Shown: in pieces, positions 17,276-28,189 of the stretch | Layout: the number at the start of each line of letters is the position of its first letter | How positions within the stretch are numbered: position 1 is the first letter of the stretch | Source: Gammaproteobacteria bacterium | GTDB lineage: Bacteria; Pseudomonadota; Gammaproteobacteria; Arenicellales; JAANXG01 | Reading direction: 5' to 3' | Assembly (NCBI GenBank): GCA_024638505.1 | Contig: JAHEKE010000001.1 | Coordinates: 252,263 to 293,617, forward strand | DNA: 41,355 bases | Notes under the pieces: model-generated | What the model saw: the letters and a program-made list of their open reading frames with translations, nothing else | Database searches by the model: none | What the model was told of the DNA's origin: nothing | Program-made: the position numbers and the translations under genes

Positions 17276-18730
17276 TTAAAAAATTTCGCCGGTCAGCTCA
17301 AGACGCAGATTCTTACGATAAGTCTTTATTGCCTTGAAACAGTCTATCAACATGTCCCGCTCCCGCGCGGATATGTCTTTTGGCGCAACATGGTTTCCCA
17401 CCCGCTTACCGTTTCTGTAATCCCGCAGCTGCTGCCGTAGCAGCAGGTTGGTAATGTGCCTAAACGCACCGGAAAGGTAATCCTGCTGATCACCGGACAG
17501 CTTTTCCTTGGCGTACAAACCATCGATTCGTTGCAGCGTAGATGTCGCCGCGATTCCATTCGCTAATGCACTGATTCTCACTGCCCCTACCAGCGGCAGC
17601 GTACCGGTTAACTTGAGATTGAGTTTGCCTTGCTGCGGCCCCTCCATTTTGTCACGCAGCAGGCGATTGAACGGCCCCAAGGCCACTTCATGTTCCTGGT
17701 CAAATTTAAACATCTCCCGCAGGAAGAAAGGTTTTCGCGCAGTCAGGGTCACATGCTCGCGCAGTTGGCGGGTGAGGGTGCCAGAGCCGTAGACCGGGAT
17801 AAAGTCGAAAAAAATATCTCCCAGCCGAAGCACCATGCCAGCTCCTTTGCCTATCCATGCGCTGATTTGTTCACACCACTGGCTTATAGATTTCCGCCAC
17901 AGCGGATTCGTCGCCATGACAAAACCTTTGCAGTAATCAAATCCAGTCTCGTTCAACGCATCCGTCATTCTACTCGCCAGCTCAACGAACCACCGATCCA
18001 CATCATCATGCAGTTTGTCTGGATAGTCTTCCAAAACAAAGCCATTATCCTGGTCGGGAAACAAAAAGCTCTCTCCCCGGCCTCCCGAGCCCATGACAAT
18101 CACGTCGAATTCCACCGGCGCCTGGCCCCACCCCTCTGCCTGCATCTGCTGAATGCAAAGGCCAACGATGCGCCGGTACAAATCATTGTTGATGCTGGTT
18201 ATCAGCGTTTGAATCGCCGGAGCCGGTACGGCATCATGTTGCAGCTGGATGGCGACCTGTACTTGCGCGGCCTTAGTCTTCTTCATCCCAGCCAGAGTTT
18301 GCGAATGGGTGAGCAGCTCTATCTGTTCTACCACCTGGGATGCGGCCGCAGCCAGGGCATGGTGTATCTGCAGAACTCCCACAACCCGCTGCTGGTTATC
18401 TATCACCGGCATGTGGCGCAGCTTGTGACGCCGCATTTCTGCGATAGCATGATACAGATAGCTGTCGGCCTCCACCGCTTTCATTGGGGCCGACATCACC
18501 TCGGTTATAGGGGTAGCGGCATCACTTAAGAACGCCACCCGCCTGCAGATATCCTGCTCGGTCACGATCCCAACCGGTAAGCCGCCATTGGACACCAGCG
18601 CGCTGTTCGCCGCGTCTTGGCGCATACGTGCGACCACGGTACCACATGTATCCGTTACCTTCGCCGCAAGTGGCGGGGGGCCCATGTAATCTTTGACCAA
18701 TTTAGTAAAAACTGCGGTCTGCGATAACAC
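17276..18730 (-). CDS. CBS-domain / DUF294 putative nucleotidyltransferase
   Basis: 484 residues. Residues about 14-130 form a pair of CBS domains (ligand-binding, usually adenine nucleotides). The middle (about 150-330) is a DUF294 nucleotidyltransferase-like domain with GSGGRGE at 214-220 and PDQDNG at 225-230, the GS...DxD pattern of GlnD-type nucleotidyltransferases. The C-terminal part is the DUF294 substrate-binding helical region. Many homologues are 600-650 residues long and begin with a cyclic-nucleotide-binding domain, which is missing here. Upstream of the GTG start the same frame closes at a TGA near 18757. Either this is a natural short form or the 5' domain was lost. The biochemical role of the family is not settled. 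Confidence 0.85.
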   Translation of the reverse strand: MLSQTAVFTKLVKDYMGPPPLAAKVTDTCGTVVARMRQDAANSALVSNGGLPVGIVTEQDICRRVAFLSDAATPITEVMSAPMKAVEADSYLYHAIAEMRRHKLRHMPVIDNQQRVVGVLQIHHALAAAASQVVEQIELLTHSQTLAGMKKTKAAQVQVAIQLQHDAVPAPAIQTLITSINNDLYRRIVGLCIQQMQAEGWGQAPVEFDVIVMGSGGRGESFLFPDQDNGFVLEDYPDKLHDDVDRWFVELASRMTDALNETGFDYCKGFVMATNPLWRKSISQWCEQISAWIGKGAGMVLRLGDIFFDFIPVYGSGTLTRQLREHVTLTARKPFFLREMFKFDQEHEVALGPFNRLLRDKMEGPQQGKLNLKLTGTLPLVGAVRISALANGIAATSTLQRIDGLYAKEKLSGDQQDYLSGAFRHITNLLLRQQLRDYRNGKRVGNHVAPKDISARERDMLIDCFKAIKTYRKNLRLELTGEIF

Positions 18731-19004
18731 TGTCGCAATGCTCCTGTGGTTTCTTCAACAGAATTTAACCAGTCGACACGCCCTGGGAACAAATTATATT
18801 CGCACGAAGCGCCACGGGGACAGCGTATATAGACTGCGCTGCCAAAGCGCGGGCCGCTCATCAGAACAGTGCGCAATGGGCACGACCGGTTTAAACCTAG
18901 GCGGCTGGTATTGATGCATAGTGTGGCTAAAGGTTACTGTAGCGTCCGCCAACGTCTCAGCTGCACAATAAAAGTTGTATAGAAGAAAAGCTTTTTTCAA
19001 TCCC

Positions 19005-19574
19005 ATGCCTCCCCTCACCGTCGGGGTCATTGCCCTATGCGTGATCTTGGCGGCGTGGTCTGGGTTTGGCAGCAATCTGCACCCGATCAAGCCCCTTTTT
19101 CTAACCGAGTACTTTAATGATACCGGACTGCAGGCCGCGCTGGATGGGGAATTCTGGCGTTTTCTTACGCCGGTATTACTGCATTTTGGTCTAGCTCACA
19201 TCGTCTTTAATATGATCTGGATGTGGCAGCTGGGCGGACCGTTCGAACGCAGACTGAGTACCCAGGAACTGCTGTTCTTCATACTGACCGTCGGCGTGTT
19301 ATCTAATATTGCTGAATATGTCTATCATCCCGATATCCCATTCGGCGGGATGTCGGGTGTAGTGTATGGACTGTTGGGTTATTTTTGGATCCAGGGAAAA
19401 TTCAATCCACGATTTGGGATGCGACTGCACAAAGCTATTGTAGTCATGATGCTGGTGTGGTTTGTCATATGCTGGCTTGGGCTGGTGGGGAACATTGCTA
19501 ACATGGCTCATACCGTGGGACTGCTGCTGGGCATGACCTGGGGGTTTGTTTCTGCAAGCCTGCAGCATCCGTGA
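19005..19574 (+). CDS. Rhomboid-family intramembrane serine protease
   Basis: A polytopic membrane protein of 189 residues from the ATG at 19005; an in-frame TTG at 18975 would add ten residues. The rhomboid signatures are present: HFGLAHIVFN (His65, Asn69 of the oxyanion/loop region), FGGMSGVVYG with the catalytic Ser117, and NMAHTVGLLLG with the catalytic His169. The family cleaves membrane proteins within or next to transmembrane helices. It has the minimal six-helix form without the cytoplasmic domain of E. coli GlpG. Neither start has a clear ribosome-binding site. It lies 181 bp upstream of mlaA; substrates are unknown. Confidence 0.9.
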   Translation: MPPLTVGVIALCVILAAWSGFGSNLHPIKPLFLTEYFNDTGLQAALDGEFWRFLTPVLLHFGLAHIVFNMIWMWQLGGPFERRLSTQELLFFILTVGVLSNIAEYVYHPDIPFGGMSGVVYGLLGYFWIQGKFNPRFGMRLHKAIVVMMLVWFVICWLGLVGNIANMAHTVGLLLGMTWGFVSASLQHP

Positions 19575-19755
19575 TCTACCTATGAGTGACTAAGTGACTG
19601 ATATTTATAATAATTCTGACCTTGTATCGCACTGGCTTCCGGCCCTGGATTCTGCTGCTATTGATGCCACCGCGATGAATTTTGGCATGCGTCCGTGGCC
19701 GCACCTGCCCACGGTTATACGTTAGAATCGCAGAAAAAATCATACGGGATCCGGC

Positions 19756-20478
19756 ATGACCCGCAAGGCAAGTCTTAAGCGGAAGCTCTGTTTTTATTTA
19801 TCGATTTATATATTGTGCTCAGGATGCGCCACCACGGGCAGCATGGACGAGTACAGGGATCCATTCGAAAAATACAATCGAGCGATATACAAGTTCAACG
19901 AAGACCTCGACCGAGTGATCTTGAAGCCCGTTGCCACGGGCTACAGTAAAGTCGTGCCCAGTCCGGTACGCAGGGGCGTCGGCAATTTTTTTCGTAATTT
20001 GCTGGAGCCGACCACGATCATCAACGACATTCTACAGGGAAAATTTCAACAGGCCATATCTGACAGCGTACGCCTGGTATTTAACACCAGTTTTGGACTG
20101 CTGGGGTTTTTTGACGTTGCCACCGGGTTGGGTATAGAGCGCCATCAGGAAGATTTCGGACAAACTTTTGCTGTCTGGGGTTTTAAACCTGGCCCGTTCA
20201 TTATGCTTCCCTTTCTAGGCCCAACGAACGTTAGGGACGGCGTTGGACTGCTCCCTTACTATTTCTATACCGATCCGCGTCTGTACAACTCCGATACTAC
20301 AGTTACCGTCGTGCTCATAGGCGCTAACGTAATCGACTCCCGAGCGCAGCTGCTCACGCCGTCTAAACTTCTGGAGCTGCAGCTGGATCCCTATGCATTC
20401 TTGCGGGAAACCTATAACCAAAGACGGCTAAGTCTGATCTACGACGGTGACCCGCCATTACTTGAACTGGATCCATAA
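19756..20478 (+). CDS. mlaA: Outer-membrane lipoprotein MlaA (VacJ)
   Basis: 240 residues. A short basic N-terminus, a hydrophobic core and a lipobox ending in Cys24 (LCSGC) show a lipoprotein. The mature part carries MlaA hallmarks: DPFEKYNRAIYKFNEDLDRV, the NFFRNLLEP segment, NTSFGLLGFFDVA and EDFGQTFAVWG. MlaA sits in the outer membrane with porins and removes misplaced phospholipids from the outer leaflet, handing them to MlaC and the MlaFEDB complex; those partners are not in this window. Its stop directly abuts the start of pip, so the two are probably co-transcribed. Confidence 0.95.
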   Translation: MTRKASLKRKLCFYLSIYILCSGCATTGSMDEYRDPFEKYNRAIYKFNEDLDRVILKPVATGYSKVVPSPVRRGVGNFFRNLLEPTTIINDILQGKFQQAISDSVRLVFNTSFGLLGFFDVATGLGIERHQEDFGQTFAVWGFKPGPFIMLPFLGPTNVRDGVGLLPYYFYTDPRLYNSDTTVTVVLIGANVIDSRAQLLTPSKLLELQLDPYAFLRETYNQRRLSLIYDGDPPLLELDP

Positions 20479-21444
20479 ATGCAAAGTTTGTTTCCAGACA
20501 TAAAGCCCAATAAAAGCTTTCACCTTGCTGTGGATGCGCCCCATGAACTGTACGTAGAAGAGTGCGGAAACCCAAAGGGATTGCCGGTCGTGTTCTTGCA
20601 CGGTGGACCCGGTGCTGGTTGCGATAGCAATCAGCGCCGATTTTTCGATCCAGAAATCTTCCGCATCGTTTTATTCGACCAGCGTGGCGCGGGAAGGTCG
20701 CGGCCACATGCCTGCCTGCAAGACAACACAACCGCTCATTTGATCTCCGATATGGAGGTGATACGGAAAAATTTAGATATAGACAGCTGGGTGATTTTCG
20801 GCGGTTCCTGGGGCTCTACCTTGGCACTGGCCTACGCTGAAAGTCATCCAAAACGTGCGCTGGCGCTCATCCTGCGCGGTATATTTCTGTGTCGCCCGCA
20901 CGAGATTCGCTGGTTTTACCAGCAGGGTGCCAGTCGTATTTTTCCCGACCATTGGCAGGATTTTATCGCTCCGATCCCAGTTGAAGAGCGAGATGACATG
21001 CTGCAGGCATATTATTCACGGCTGACCGGTGAGGACGAGATTGCCCGCATGGCTGCGGCCAAAGCTTGGTCCTTATGGGAAGGAAGATGTTCGCATTTAC
21101 TGGCTAATAAAAACACGCAGCAGTTCTTTGCCAACCCACACGTAGCGCTCAGCCTGGCCTGTATTGAAACGCATTACTTCATGCACAACATTTTTTTAAA
21201 CCATAATCAGATCCTGCGTGATGCGTACCGCTTGAGCAATATTCCTGGCATCATTGTGCACGGTCGCTACGACATTGTTTGCCCCGTGGAAAACGCGTTT
21301 GAGTTGCACCAGGCATGGCCCCAATCACAGCTCCGGATTCTCCCTGACGCAGGCCACTCCGCGGCGGAACCCAGCATAACCGATGCACTGCTTAAAGCTA
21401 CCGCAGCGATCGCCAGCTTACTCACGCGCGGTCAAAACAATTAA
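20479..21444 (+). CDS. pip: Proline iminopeptidase
   Basis: A 321-residue alpha/beta-hydrolase of peptidase family S33. It shows HGGPG at 41-45 (oxyanion hole), FDQRGAGRS, the nucleophile elbow GGSWGS with Ser110, Asp265 in HGRYD and His293 in DAGHS, the complete catalytic triad. It releases N-terminal proline from peptides in the cytoplasm. Length and motif order match the family. It starts one base after the mlaA stop, and its stop overlaps the apaH start (TAATG), so it is the second gene of a tight mlaA-pip-apaH-apaG run. Confidence 0.95.
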   Translation: MQSLFPDIKPNKSFHLAVDAPHELYVEECGNPKGLPVVFLHGGPGAGCDSNQRRFFDPEIFRIVLFDQRGAGRSRPHACLQDNTTAHLISDMEVIRKNLDIDSWVIFGGSWGSTLALAYAESHPKRALALILRGIFLCRPHEIRWFYQQGASRIFPDHWQDFIAPIPVEERDDMLQAYYSRLTGEDEIARMAAAKAWSLWEGRCSHLLANKNTQQFFANPHVALSLACIETHYFMHNIFLNHNQILRDAYRLSNIPGIIVHGRYDIVCPVENAFELHQAWPQSQLRILPDAGHSAAEPSITDALLKATAAIASLLTRGQNN

Positions 21445-22274
21445 TGGCTACCTACGCGATTGGCGATGTGCAGGGCTGCTATGACTCCCTGCGCAAACTA
21501 TTGGACAAGCTCCATTTTGATCCAGTCAGTGACGTGCTCTGGCTTACCGGTGACCTGGTCAACCGGGGGCCCGCCTCCGCCGAAGTTATTCGATTTGTAA
21601 AGAACATGCCGAGAACGCAGGTTGTTCTGGGCAACCATGACCTGCATCTGCTTGCTGTAGCCCAAGGACACCGGCCGCGGAAGAATCTCGACACTTTTGA
21701 CGACGTATTGCGTGCTGACGATCGGGAGCCCCTGCTGGACTGGCTGCGGTACAGACCGTTGGCCCATTTTGATGAAGACAGGGGAATCCTGATGGTGCAC
21801 GCCGGTTTTCATCCCAGATGGAGTCTGCCGCAGGCATTGGACTATGCGCATGATGTTCAAATTCTGCTGCAGGACGATCGGACTTACGCCCAGCTGCTGG
21901 CCTGCATGTACGGTGATCAGCCTGCAGCGCCCTCAGGAAAGATGCCAACCTTTGAGCGGGCGCGTACCATCATCAATGCGTTTACCCGAATCCGCTACTG
22001 TGATGACGCAGGCAATATGGATTTCACTCAGGTCGGTCCGCCCGGCACTCAGCCAATTGAATTACGCCCTTGGTATGAAATTGCTCATATCGAACATTTC
22101 CGCGTGGTGTTCGGGCATTGGTCAATGCTTGGCGCACGCGCGCTGCCCAATATGATATCGCTGGACAGCGGTTGTGTTCATGGAGGACAGCTGAGCGCAG
22201 TCGATCTAGATCAAATCCCTCATGGGTTTGTGCAGATCCGCTGTACCGGGCAGAGCTGGAGGCCGTCGTGGTAA
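21444..22274 (+). CDS. apaH: Bis(5'-nucleosyl)-tetraphosphatase, symmetrical (ApaH)
   Basis: 276 residues, the size of E. coli ApaH. Calcineurin-like phosphoesterase motifs are all present near the N-terminus: GDVQGCYDSL, GDLVNRGP and GNHDLHLL. A later HAGFHPRW motif and FGHWSMLGAR complete the metal site. It hydrolyses diadenosine tetraphosphate to two ADP and can remove Ap4-type caps from RNA. Start ATG overlaps the pip stop as TAATG. It precedes apaG, the reverse of the E. coli order. Confidence 0.96.
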   Translation: MATYAIGDVQGCYDSLRKLLDKLHFDPVSDVLWLTGDLVNRGPASAEVIRFVKNMPRTQVVLGNHDLHLLAVAQGHRPRKNLDTFDDVLRADDREPLLDWLRYRPLAHFDEDRGILMVHAGFHPRWSLPQALDYAHDVQILLQDDRTYAQLLACMYGDQPAAPSGKMPTFERARTIINAFTRIRYCDDAGNMDFTQVGPPGTQPIELRPWYEIAHIEHFRVVFGHWSMLGARALPNMISLDSGCVHGGQLSAVDLDQIPHGFVQIRCTGQSWRPSW

Positions 22275-22283
22275 ACTTAGTTT

Positions 22284-22664
22284 ATGCGGCCCGATAAATA
22301 CCGAATTGATGTAAAGGTGAAAACGGCTTACGTTGACTCCCAGTCCGACCCGAAAACTGATCGATATGTTTTCGCCTATACCGTAACTATTCACAACCTG
22401 GGATCGGCCTCCGCCCGTTTGCTAGCCCGTCACTGGATTATCACTGACGCCCGCAATCAGGTACAGGAAGTGAAGGGTGATGGTGTGGTCGGGGAGCAGC
22501 CCTACTTGCCACCCGGGGGCACCTTTGAATACACCAGCGGCACGGTTATACCAACACCCGTCGGCATGATGGGAGGAAGCTACATTATGCAGGCCGATGA
22601 CGGCACTGAGTTCAAAGCGGAAATCCCGGTCTTTACACTCAGCACACCTCGCACTCTTCATTAA
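22284..22664 (+). CDS. apaG: ApaG protein
   Basis: 126 residues, the full ApaG length. A fibronectin-III-like beta fold is expected; the sequence shows the conserved YVFAYTVTIHNLG, LLARHWIITDA, VVGEQPYLPPGG and YTSGTVIPTPVGMMGGSY segments. Known as CorD in Salmonella for its link to Co/Mg efflux; the molecular function is not settled. It follows apaH by 9 bp and is convergent with gyrB, with only 22 bp between the two stops and no clear terminator there. Confidence 0.95.
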   Translation: MRPDKYRIDVKVKTAYVDSQSDPKTDRYVFAYTVTIHNLGSASARLLARHWIITDARNQVQEVKGDGVVGEQPYLPPGGTFEYTSGTVIPTPVGMMGGSYIMQADDGTEFKAEIPVFTLSTPRTLH

Positions 22665-22686
22665 AAAAGTATTTTAAATCAATAAC

Positions 22687-25098
<2,412 letters not shown>

Positions 25099-25192
25099 CT
25101 ATTAACTGTGCCTATTGAATATATGGGGCTAAATTTTGATTTTGCCATTGCTATCAAAGCATTATGTTAAGGTTTGAGGCCAGATAGAACAT

Positions 25193-25208
25193 TGTTTCAC
25201 GTGGAACC
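25193..25208 (+). promoter_or_regulatory. parS-like centromere site 1
   Basis: TGTTTCACGTGGAACC matches the chromosomal ParB-binding consensus (TGTTNCACGTGAAACA; pseudomonad form TGTTCCACGTGGAACC). Its first 15 bases are the exact reverse complement of the last 15 of the second site at 25220-25235. ParB loading here would aid origin segregation. Confidence 0.85.
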
Positions 25209-25219
25209 ACCCTCTGGTT

Positions 25220-25235
25220 TGTTCCACGTGAAACA
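25220..25235 (+). promoter_or_regulatory. parS-like centromere site 2
   Basis: TGTTCCACGTGAAACA fits the parS consensus at every defined position. It lies 11 bp from site 1 and in opposite orientation, so the pair makes a perfect 15-bp inverted repeat with a 13-bp spacer. It ends 8 bp before the 3' end of dnaN. Confidence 0.9.
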
Positions 25236-25243
25236 CACTTCGG

Positions 25244-26344
25244 CTAGATACGCATCGGCATCACGAGATAAAGCGTCGATTGGTCCTGCGGGATATTAAT
25301 CGTACAGCTGCTGTTTGGATCCTGGAGGCCTAGGTCAACTTTTTCACTACTCAGCGCACGCAGAGCTTCCATCAGATACCCTACGTTAAACCCTATTTCT
25401 ACCGTTTGCCCGTCAAATTCTATTGGCAACTCATCCACCGCTTCCTCCTGCTCAGGGTTATTGGCCATGACCATCATAACCCCTGGCTTCAGCATCAACC
25501 TTATTCCCCTGAATTTTTCATTGGTAAGAATCGATGTCCTCGCCAAAACTTCATACAGCTCGTTCCTATCTACTTCTAGATGCGTGCTCAACGACGGTGG
25601 AATGACTTTTTCGTAGTCTGGAAAGCGCCCGTCTATCAGCTTGGCAATGAACACCCACACACCCGCAGATATGCGGATATGATTCGGGTTGATATCAAGT
25701 ACCGCCAGTTCGTCCGAATCCTCTAGAAACCGCTGCAGTTCAATAATAGCCTTTCTCGGGATTATCGCCGACCGCGGGTTTTTAACCTTCGTTTCCATTG
25801 GTACATCACACTTTGCTAAACGATGCCCATCCGTAGCAACCACGCGAAGCCCATTAGAACGAACCTCCATTAAGCACCCATTAAGGTAATAACGCACATC
25901 CTGCTGCGCCATAGAGAAAGCCGTCTTTTCCAGGATCTCTTTTAATCGTCCCTGCTTAATCTCTACCGTTTCTTCCCACTTTTCAGCCTCTAGACGAGGG
26001 AAATCAGCTGCCGGTAGTGACTGCAGGCTAAACCTGCTGCGGCCAGAAGTGATAATGGTTCGATCACCCTCATTCACTACGTTGACCATCGCATCTTCTG
26101 GCAGCATCCTGCAAATATCATAGAACTTTCGGGCTGTAACCGTACATTCACCATCATTACCCTCAACGTCATCAATTCGGGTCATTACTTCGGTTTCTAA
26201 ATCAGTCCCTATAAGCGTCAGCTTGCCCTGCTGTTGTTTAAGAAACACATTGCTTAATATGGGTAAGGTCTGCCTTTTTTCGACAACGCCGGAAACGTGA
26301 CTAAGGGGTTTTAACAATCGTTCTCTTTCTATCTTTACTTTCAT
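25244..26344 (-). CDS. dnaN: DNA polymerase III beta sliding clamp
   Basis: 366 residues, identical in length to E. coli DnaN. The three-fold clamp-domain pattern is visible, with MKVKIERERLLKPLSHVSGV at the N-terminus, GRFPDYEKVIP in the middle and the C-terminal STLYLVMPMRI that carries the MPMRL-like end. It forms the ring that tethers polymerases and many repair proteins to DNA. It follows dnaA on the same strand, separated by the 201-bp candidate origin. Confidence 0.98.
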   Translation of the reverse strand: MKVKIERERLLKPLSHVSGVVEKRQTLPILSNVFLKQQQGKLTLIGTDLETEVMTRIDDVEGNDGECTVTARKFYDICRMLPEDAMVNVVNEGDRTIITSGRSRFSLQSLPAADFPRLEAEKWEETVEIKQGRLKEILEKTAFSMAQQDVRYYLNGCLMEVRSNGLRVVATDGHRLAKCDVPMETKVKNPRSAIIPRKAIIELQRFLEDSDELAVLDINPNHIRISAGVWVFIAKLIDGRFPDYEKVIPPSLSTHLEVDRNELYEVLARTSILTNEKFRGIRLMLKPGVMMVMANNPEQEEAVDELPIEFDGQTVEIGFNVGYLMEALRALSSEKVDLGLQDPNSSCTINIPQDQSTLYLVMPMRI

Positions 26345-26464
26345 CTTATGTATCTAAAGTGATGTTTATGGTTAGTCAGGCTTCATCTGTGCAAAAGCGA
26401 TTTTCTATTAATAAAAACAAGCACTTATATAAATATATATCTGTGGGTTTAGTTGTTGAAACAG

Positions 26465-26473
26465 TGTGGATAG
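26465..26473 (-). promoter_or_regulatory. DnaA box (8 of 9)
   Basis: TGTGGATAG on the plus strand, i.e. CTATCCACA on the minus strand, one mismatch to TTATCCACA. Confidence 0.7.
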
Positions 26474-26513
26474 ATCACGGCTATACCCGTAAACTCCGGC
26501 ATCGTATTATCTA

Positions 26514-26522
26514 TTATCCACT
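26514..26522 (+). promoter_or_regulatory. DnaA box (8 of 9)
   Basis: TTATCCACT, one mismatch to consensus, directly adjoining the perfect box with a 1-base overlap. Confidence 0.7.
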
Positions 26523-26530
26523 TATCCACA
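26522..26530 (+). promoter_or_regulatory. DnaA box (perfect)
   Basis: TTATCCACA, exact consensus, 16 bp from the 3' end of dnaA. Confidence 0.85.
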
Positions 26531-26545
26531 GCCAATCCCCAACGT

Positions 26546-27862
26546 TCAGCTGATAAGCAGATTTTGCAGGTTTTCATAATCTTCTTTTATCTTGGGGTCG
26601 TCTTTCAGCAAATCACCCACCCTCTTACAGGCATGTATTACCGTCGTGTGATCACGGCCACCAAAGGCGTCGCCGATATCGGGCAGACTTAAAGTGGTAA
26701 GTTCCTTAGCTAGAGCCATCGCAATCTGTCTGGGTCTAGCAATGTGCCGGTTTCTGCGTTTTGAATGCAGGTCTGCCACCCTCATGCTGTAATATTCGGC
26801 AACGGTTTTCTGGATGTTGTTCATGGTGACCTTTCTTTCTTGAAAAACCAGCATGTCCCGCAAAGCCTCTCTAGCCAGCTCTATGTTGAGTGGTTTACCG
26901 GTGAAGCGGGCACTGGCAATTAGGCGGTGCAGCGCTCCCTCCAGTTCTCTTACGTTTGATCTGATCTGTCTGGCAATAAAAAACGCGACATCATCCGGTA
27001 GATCTATTGCTTTTGCTTTGCCTTTCTCGCGCAGTATAGCGACGCGGGTTTCCAATTCCGGGGGTTCTATTGGTACCGTTAAACCGCTACCGAAGCGCGA
27101 GATTAACCGCTCCTGTACGCCGGCAATCTCTTTTGGATAGCGGTCACTGGTTATAACGACTTGCCTTTGACCTTCTAACAACGTGTTGAATGTATGGAAA
27201 AATTCTTCTTGTGAATGAGTCTTTCCGGCAAAAAACTGAATGTCGTCGATAAGCAAAGCGTGTAGTGAACGGTAGTAACGCTTGAAGTCATTGATGGCGT
27301 TATGCCGAAGCGCTTTGACCATGTCAGCGACAAAGCGCTCTGAGTGAATGTACGCGATCTGCGCATTGGGATTGCTGCTTAAAATTAAGTTTCCAGCAGC
27401 CTGCATCAGATGGGTTTTACCAAGCCCGACTCCGCCATAGATAAACAGCGGGTTATAAGCGCTGCCCGGGTTCTCACCGACCTGGATAGCCGCAGCGCGG
27501 GCCAGCTGGTTGGATTTTCCCTCTACATGCGTGCTGAAGGTAAATGCTGGGTTCAGCCGGCCTGGAGCATAAGGTCCAGACTCTGCTTTGGAATCAGTGG
27601 CGGTCGGGGCGGAGGTACCGGAACTTCCTATATCCATGGATACTCTTACTTCCGTACCAGCCGCGTTATTCGCCAGTTGTTCAATCCTCGTATAGTACTG
27701 TTGCTTCACCCAGTCGAGGACGAAACGATTGGGGGCAAGTAAAATCAATTCTTGATTGGTTTCACTGGCCTGTAACGGCCTTATCCATGTATTGAACTGC
27801 TGTTCCGGCAGCTCATCCTCCAGATGACCCAAACAATGGTGCCATATGTTATGCTCGATCAC
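26546..27862 (-). CDS. dnaA: Chromosomal replication initiator protein DnaA
   Basis: 438 residues from GTG at 27862. I chose this start because it is preceded by GGAG at good spacing and gives the usual N-terminus ([20 protein letters not shown]); a longer reading would add 17 non-homologous residues. Domain I lies at about 1-75 and is followed by a short linker. The AAA+ domain has Walker A GGVGLGKT at 143-150 and Walker [10 protein letters not shown]. Domain IV has the DnaA signature [15 protein letters not shown] near the C-terminus. It binds DnaA boxes and opens the origin. It is divergent from rpmH (141 bp) and probably regulates its own expression and that of dnaN. Confidence 0.97.
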   Translation of the reverse strand: MIEHNIWHHCLGHLEDELPEQQFNTWIRPLQASETNQELILLAPNRFVLDWVKQQYYTRIEQLANNAAGTEVRVSMDIGSSGTSAPTATDSKAESGPYAPGRLNPAFTFSTHVEGKSNQLARAAAIQVGENPGSAYNPLFIYGGVGLGKTHLMQAAGNLILSSNPNAQIAYIHSERFVADMVKALRHNAINDFKRYYRSLHALLIDDIQFFAGKTHSQEEFFHTFNTLLEGQRQVVITSDRYPKEIAGVQERLISRFGSGLTVPIEPPELETRVAILREKGKAKAIDLPDDVAFFIARQIRSNVRELEGALHRLIASARFTGKPLNIELAREALRDMLVFQERKVTMNNIQKTVAEYYSMRVADLHSKRRNRHIARPRQIAMALAKELTTLSLPDIGDAFGGRDHTTVIHACKRVGDLLKDDPKIKEDYENLQNLLIS

Positions 27863-28003
27863 GAAAAACTCTCCGCCGTTCCTCACTATTAATTCTTCTT
27901 TAAGTTGACACAATGCAGTAAACGCATTAAGTTTGCACGCCTTTTTTTACCAGTTTCTGCCGTGTAAAACTGGCTGAATTTATACCTGGAGTTATACAGC
28001 ATT

Positions 28004-28138
28004 ATGAAACGTACATTCCAGCCTAGTGGGATAAAGCGTAAACGTACTCATGGATTCCGTGCGCGTATGCGAACCCGTGGTGGCCGCGCTGTTATTAATG
28101 CCCGTAGGGCACGAGGTCGCTCGCGGCTGAGCGCATAG
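28004..28138 (+). CDS. rpmH: 50S ribosomal protein L34
   Basis: 44 residues: [20 protein letters not shown] at the start and ending [10 protein letters not shown]. This is the standard L34 length and the characteristic sequence, rich in Arg and Lys. It is a component of the large ribosomal subunit. The start is ATG with a CTGGAG element about 13 bp upstream. It is the first gene of the rightward rpmH-rnpA-yidC-mnmE run. The rpmH-dnaA intergenic region carries TTGACA at 27905-27910 but no convincing -10 partner. Confidence 0.98.
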   Translation: MKRTFQPSGIKRKRTHGFRARMRTRGGRAVINARRARGRSRLSA

Positions 28139-28189
28139 TTCGCACTGTATTCTACTTCGTCAGGCCGCTGCTTTACTAAAAAAAATCGC

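Larger units (their letters stand above)
26380..26535. other. Candidate chromosomal replication origin (oriC)
   Basis: The dnaA-dnaN gap contains a cluster of DnaA boxes and an AT-rich stretch at about 26401-26440 with runs such as TTATATAAATATATATC, a likely unwinding element. One perfect box and two 8-of-9 boxes are listed separately. Weaker matches sit at 26388-26396 (7 of 9) and 26442-26450 (6 of 9). Gene direction switches around dnaA/rpmH, as expected at an origin. The other usual place, between dnaA and rpmH, shows no DnaA box. Confidence 0.75.

Noticed and set aside
18655-18876. Minus-strand ORF that might be a remnant cNMP-binding domain
   Set aside because: Resemblance is limited to about a dozen residues, and the spacing to the CBS region is too short compared with homologues as I recall them; kept only as a low-interest finding.
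27863-28003. dnaA-rpmH gap as the origin
   Set aside because: No DnaA box found there, in contrast to the dnaN-dnaA gap.
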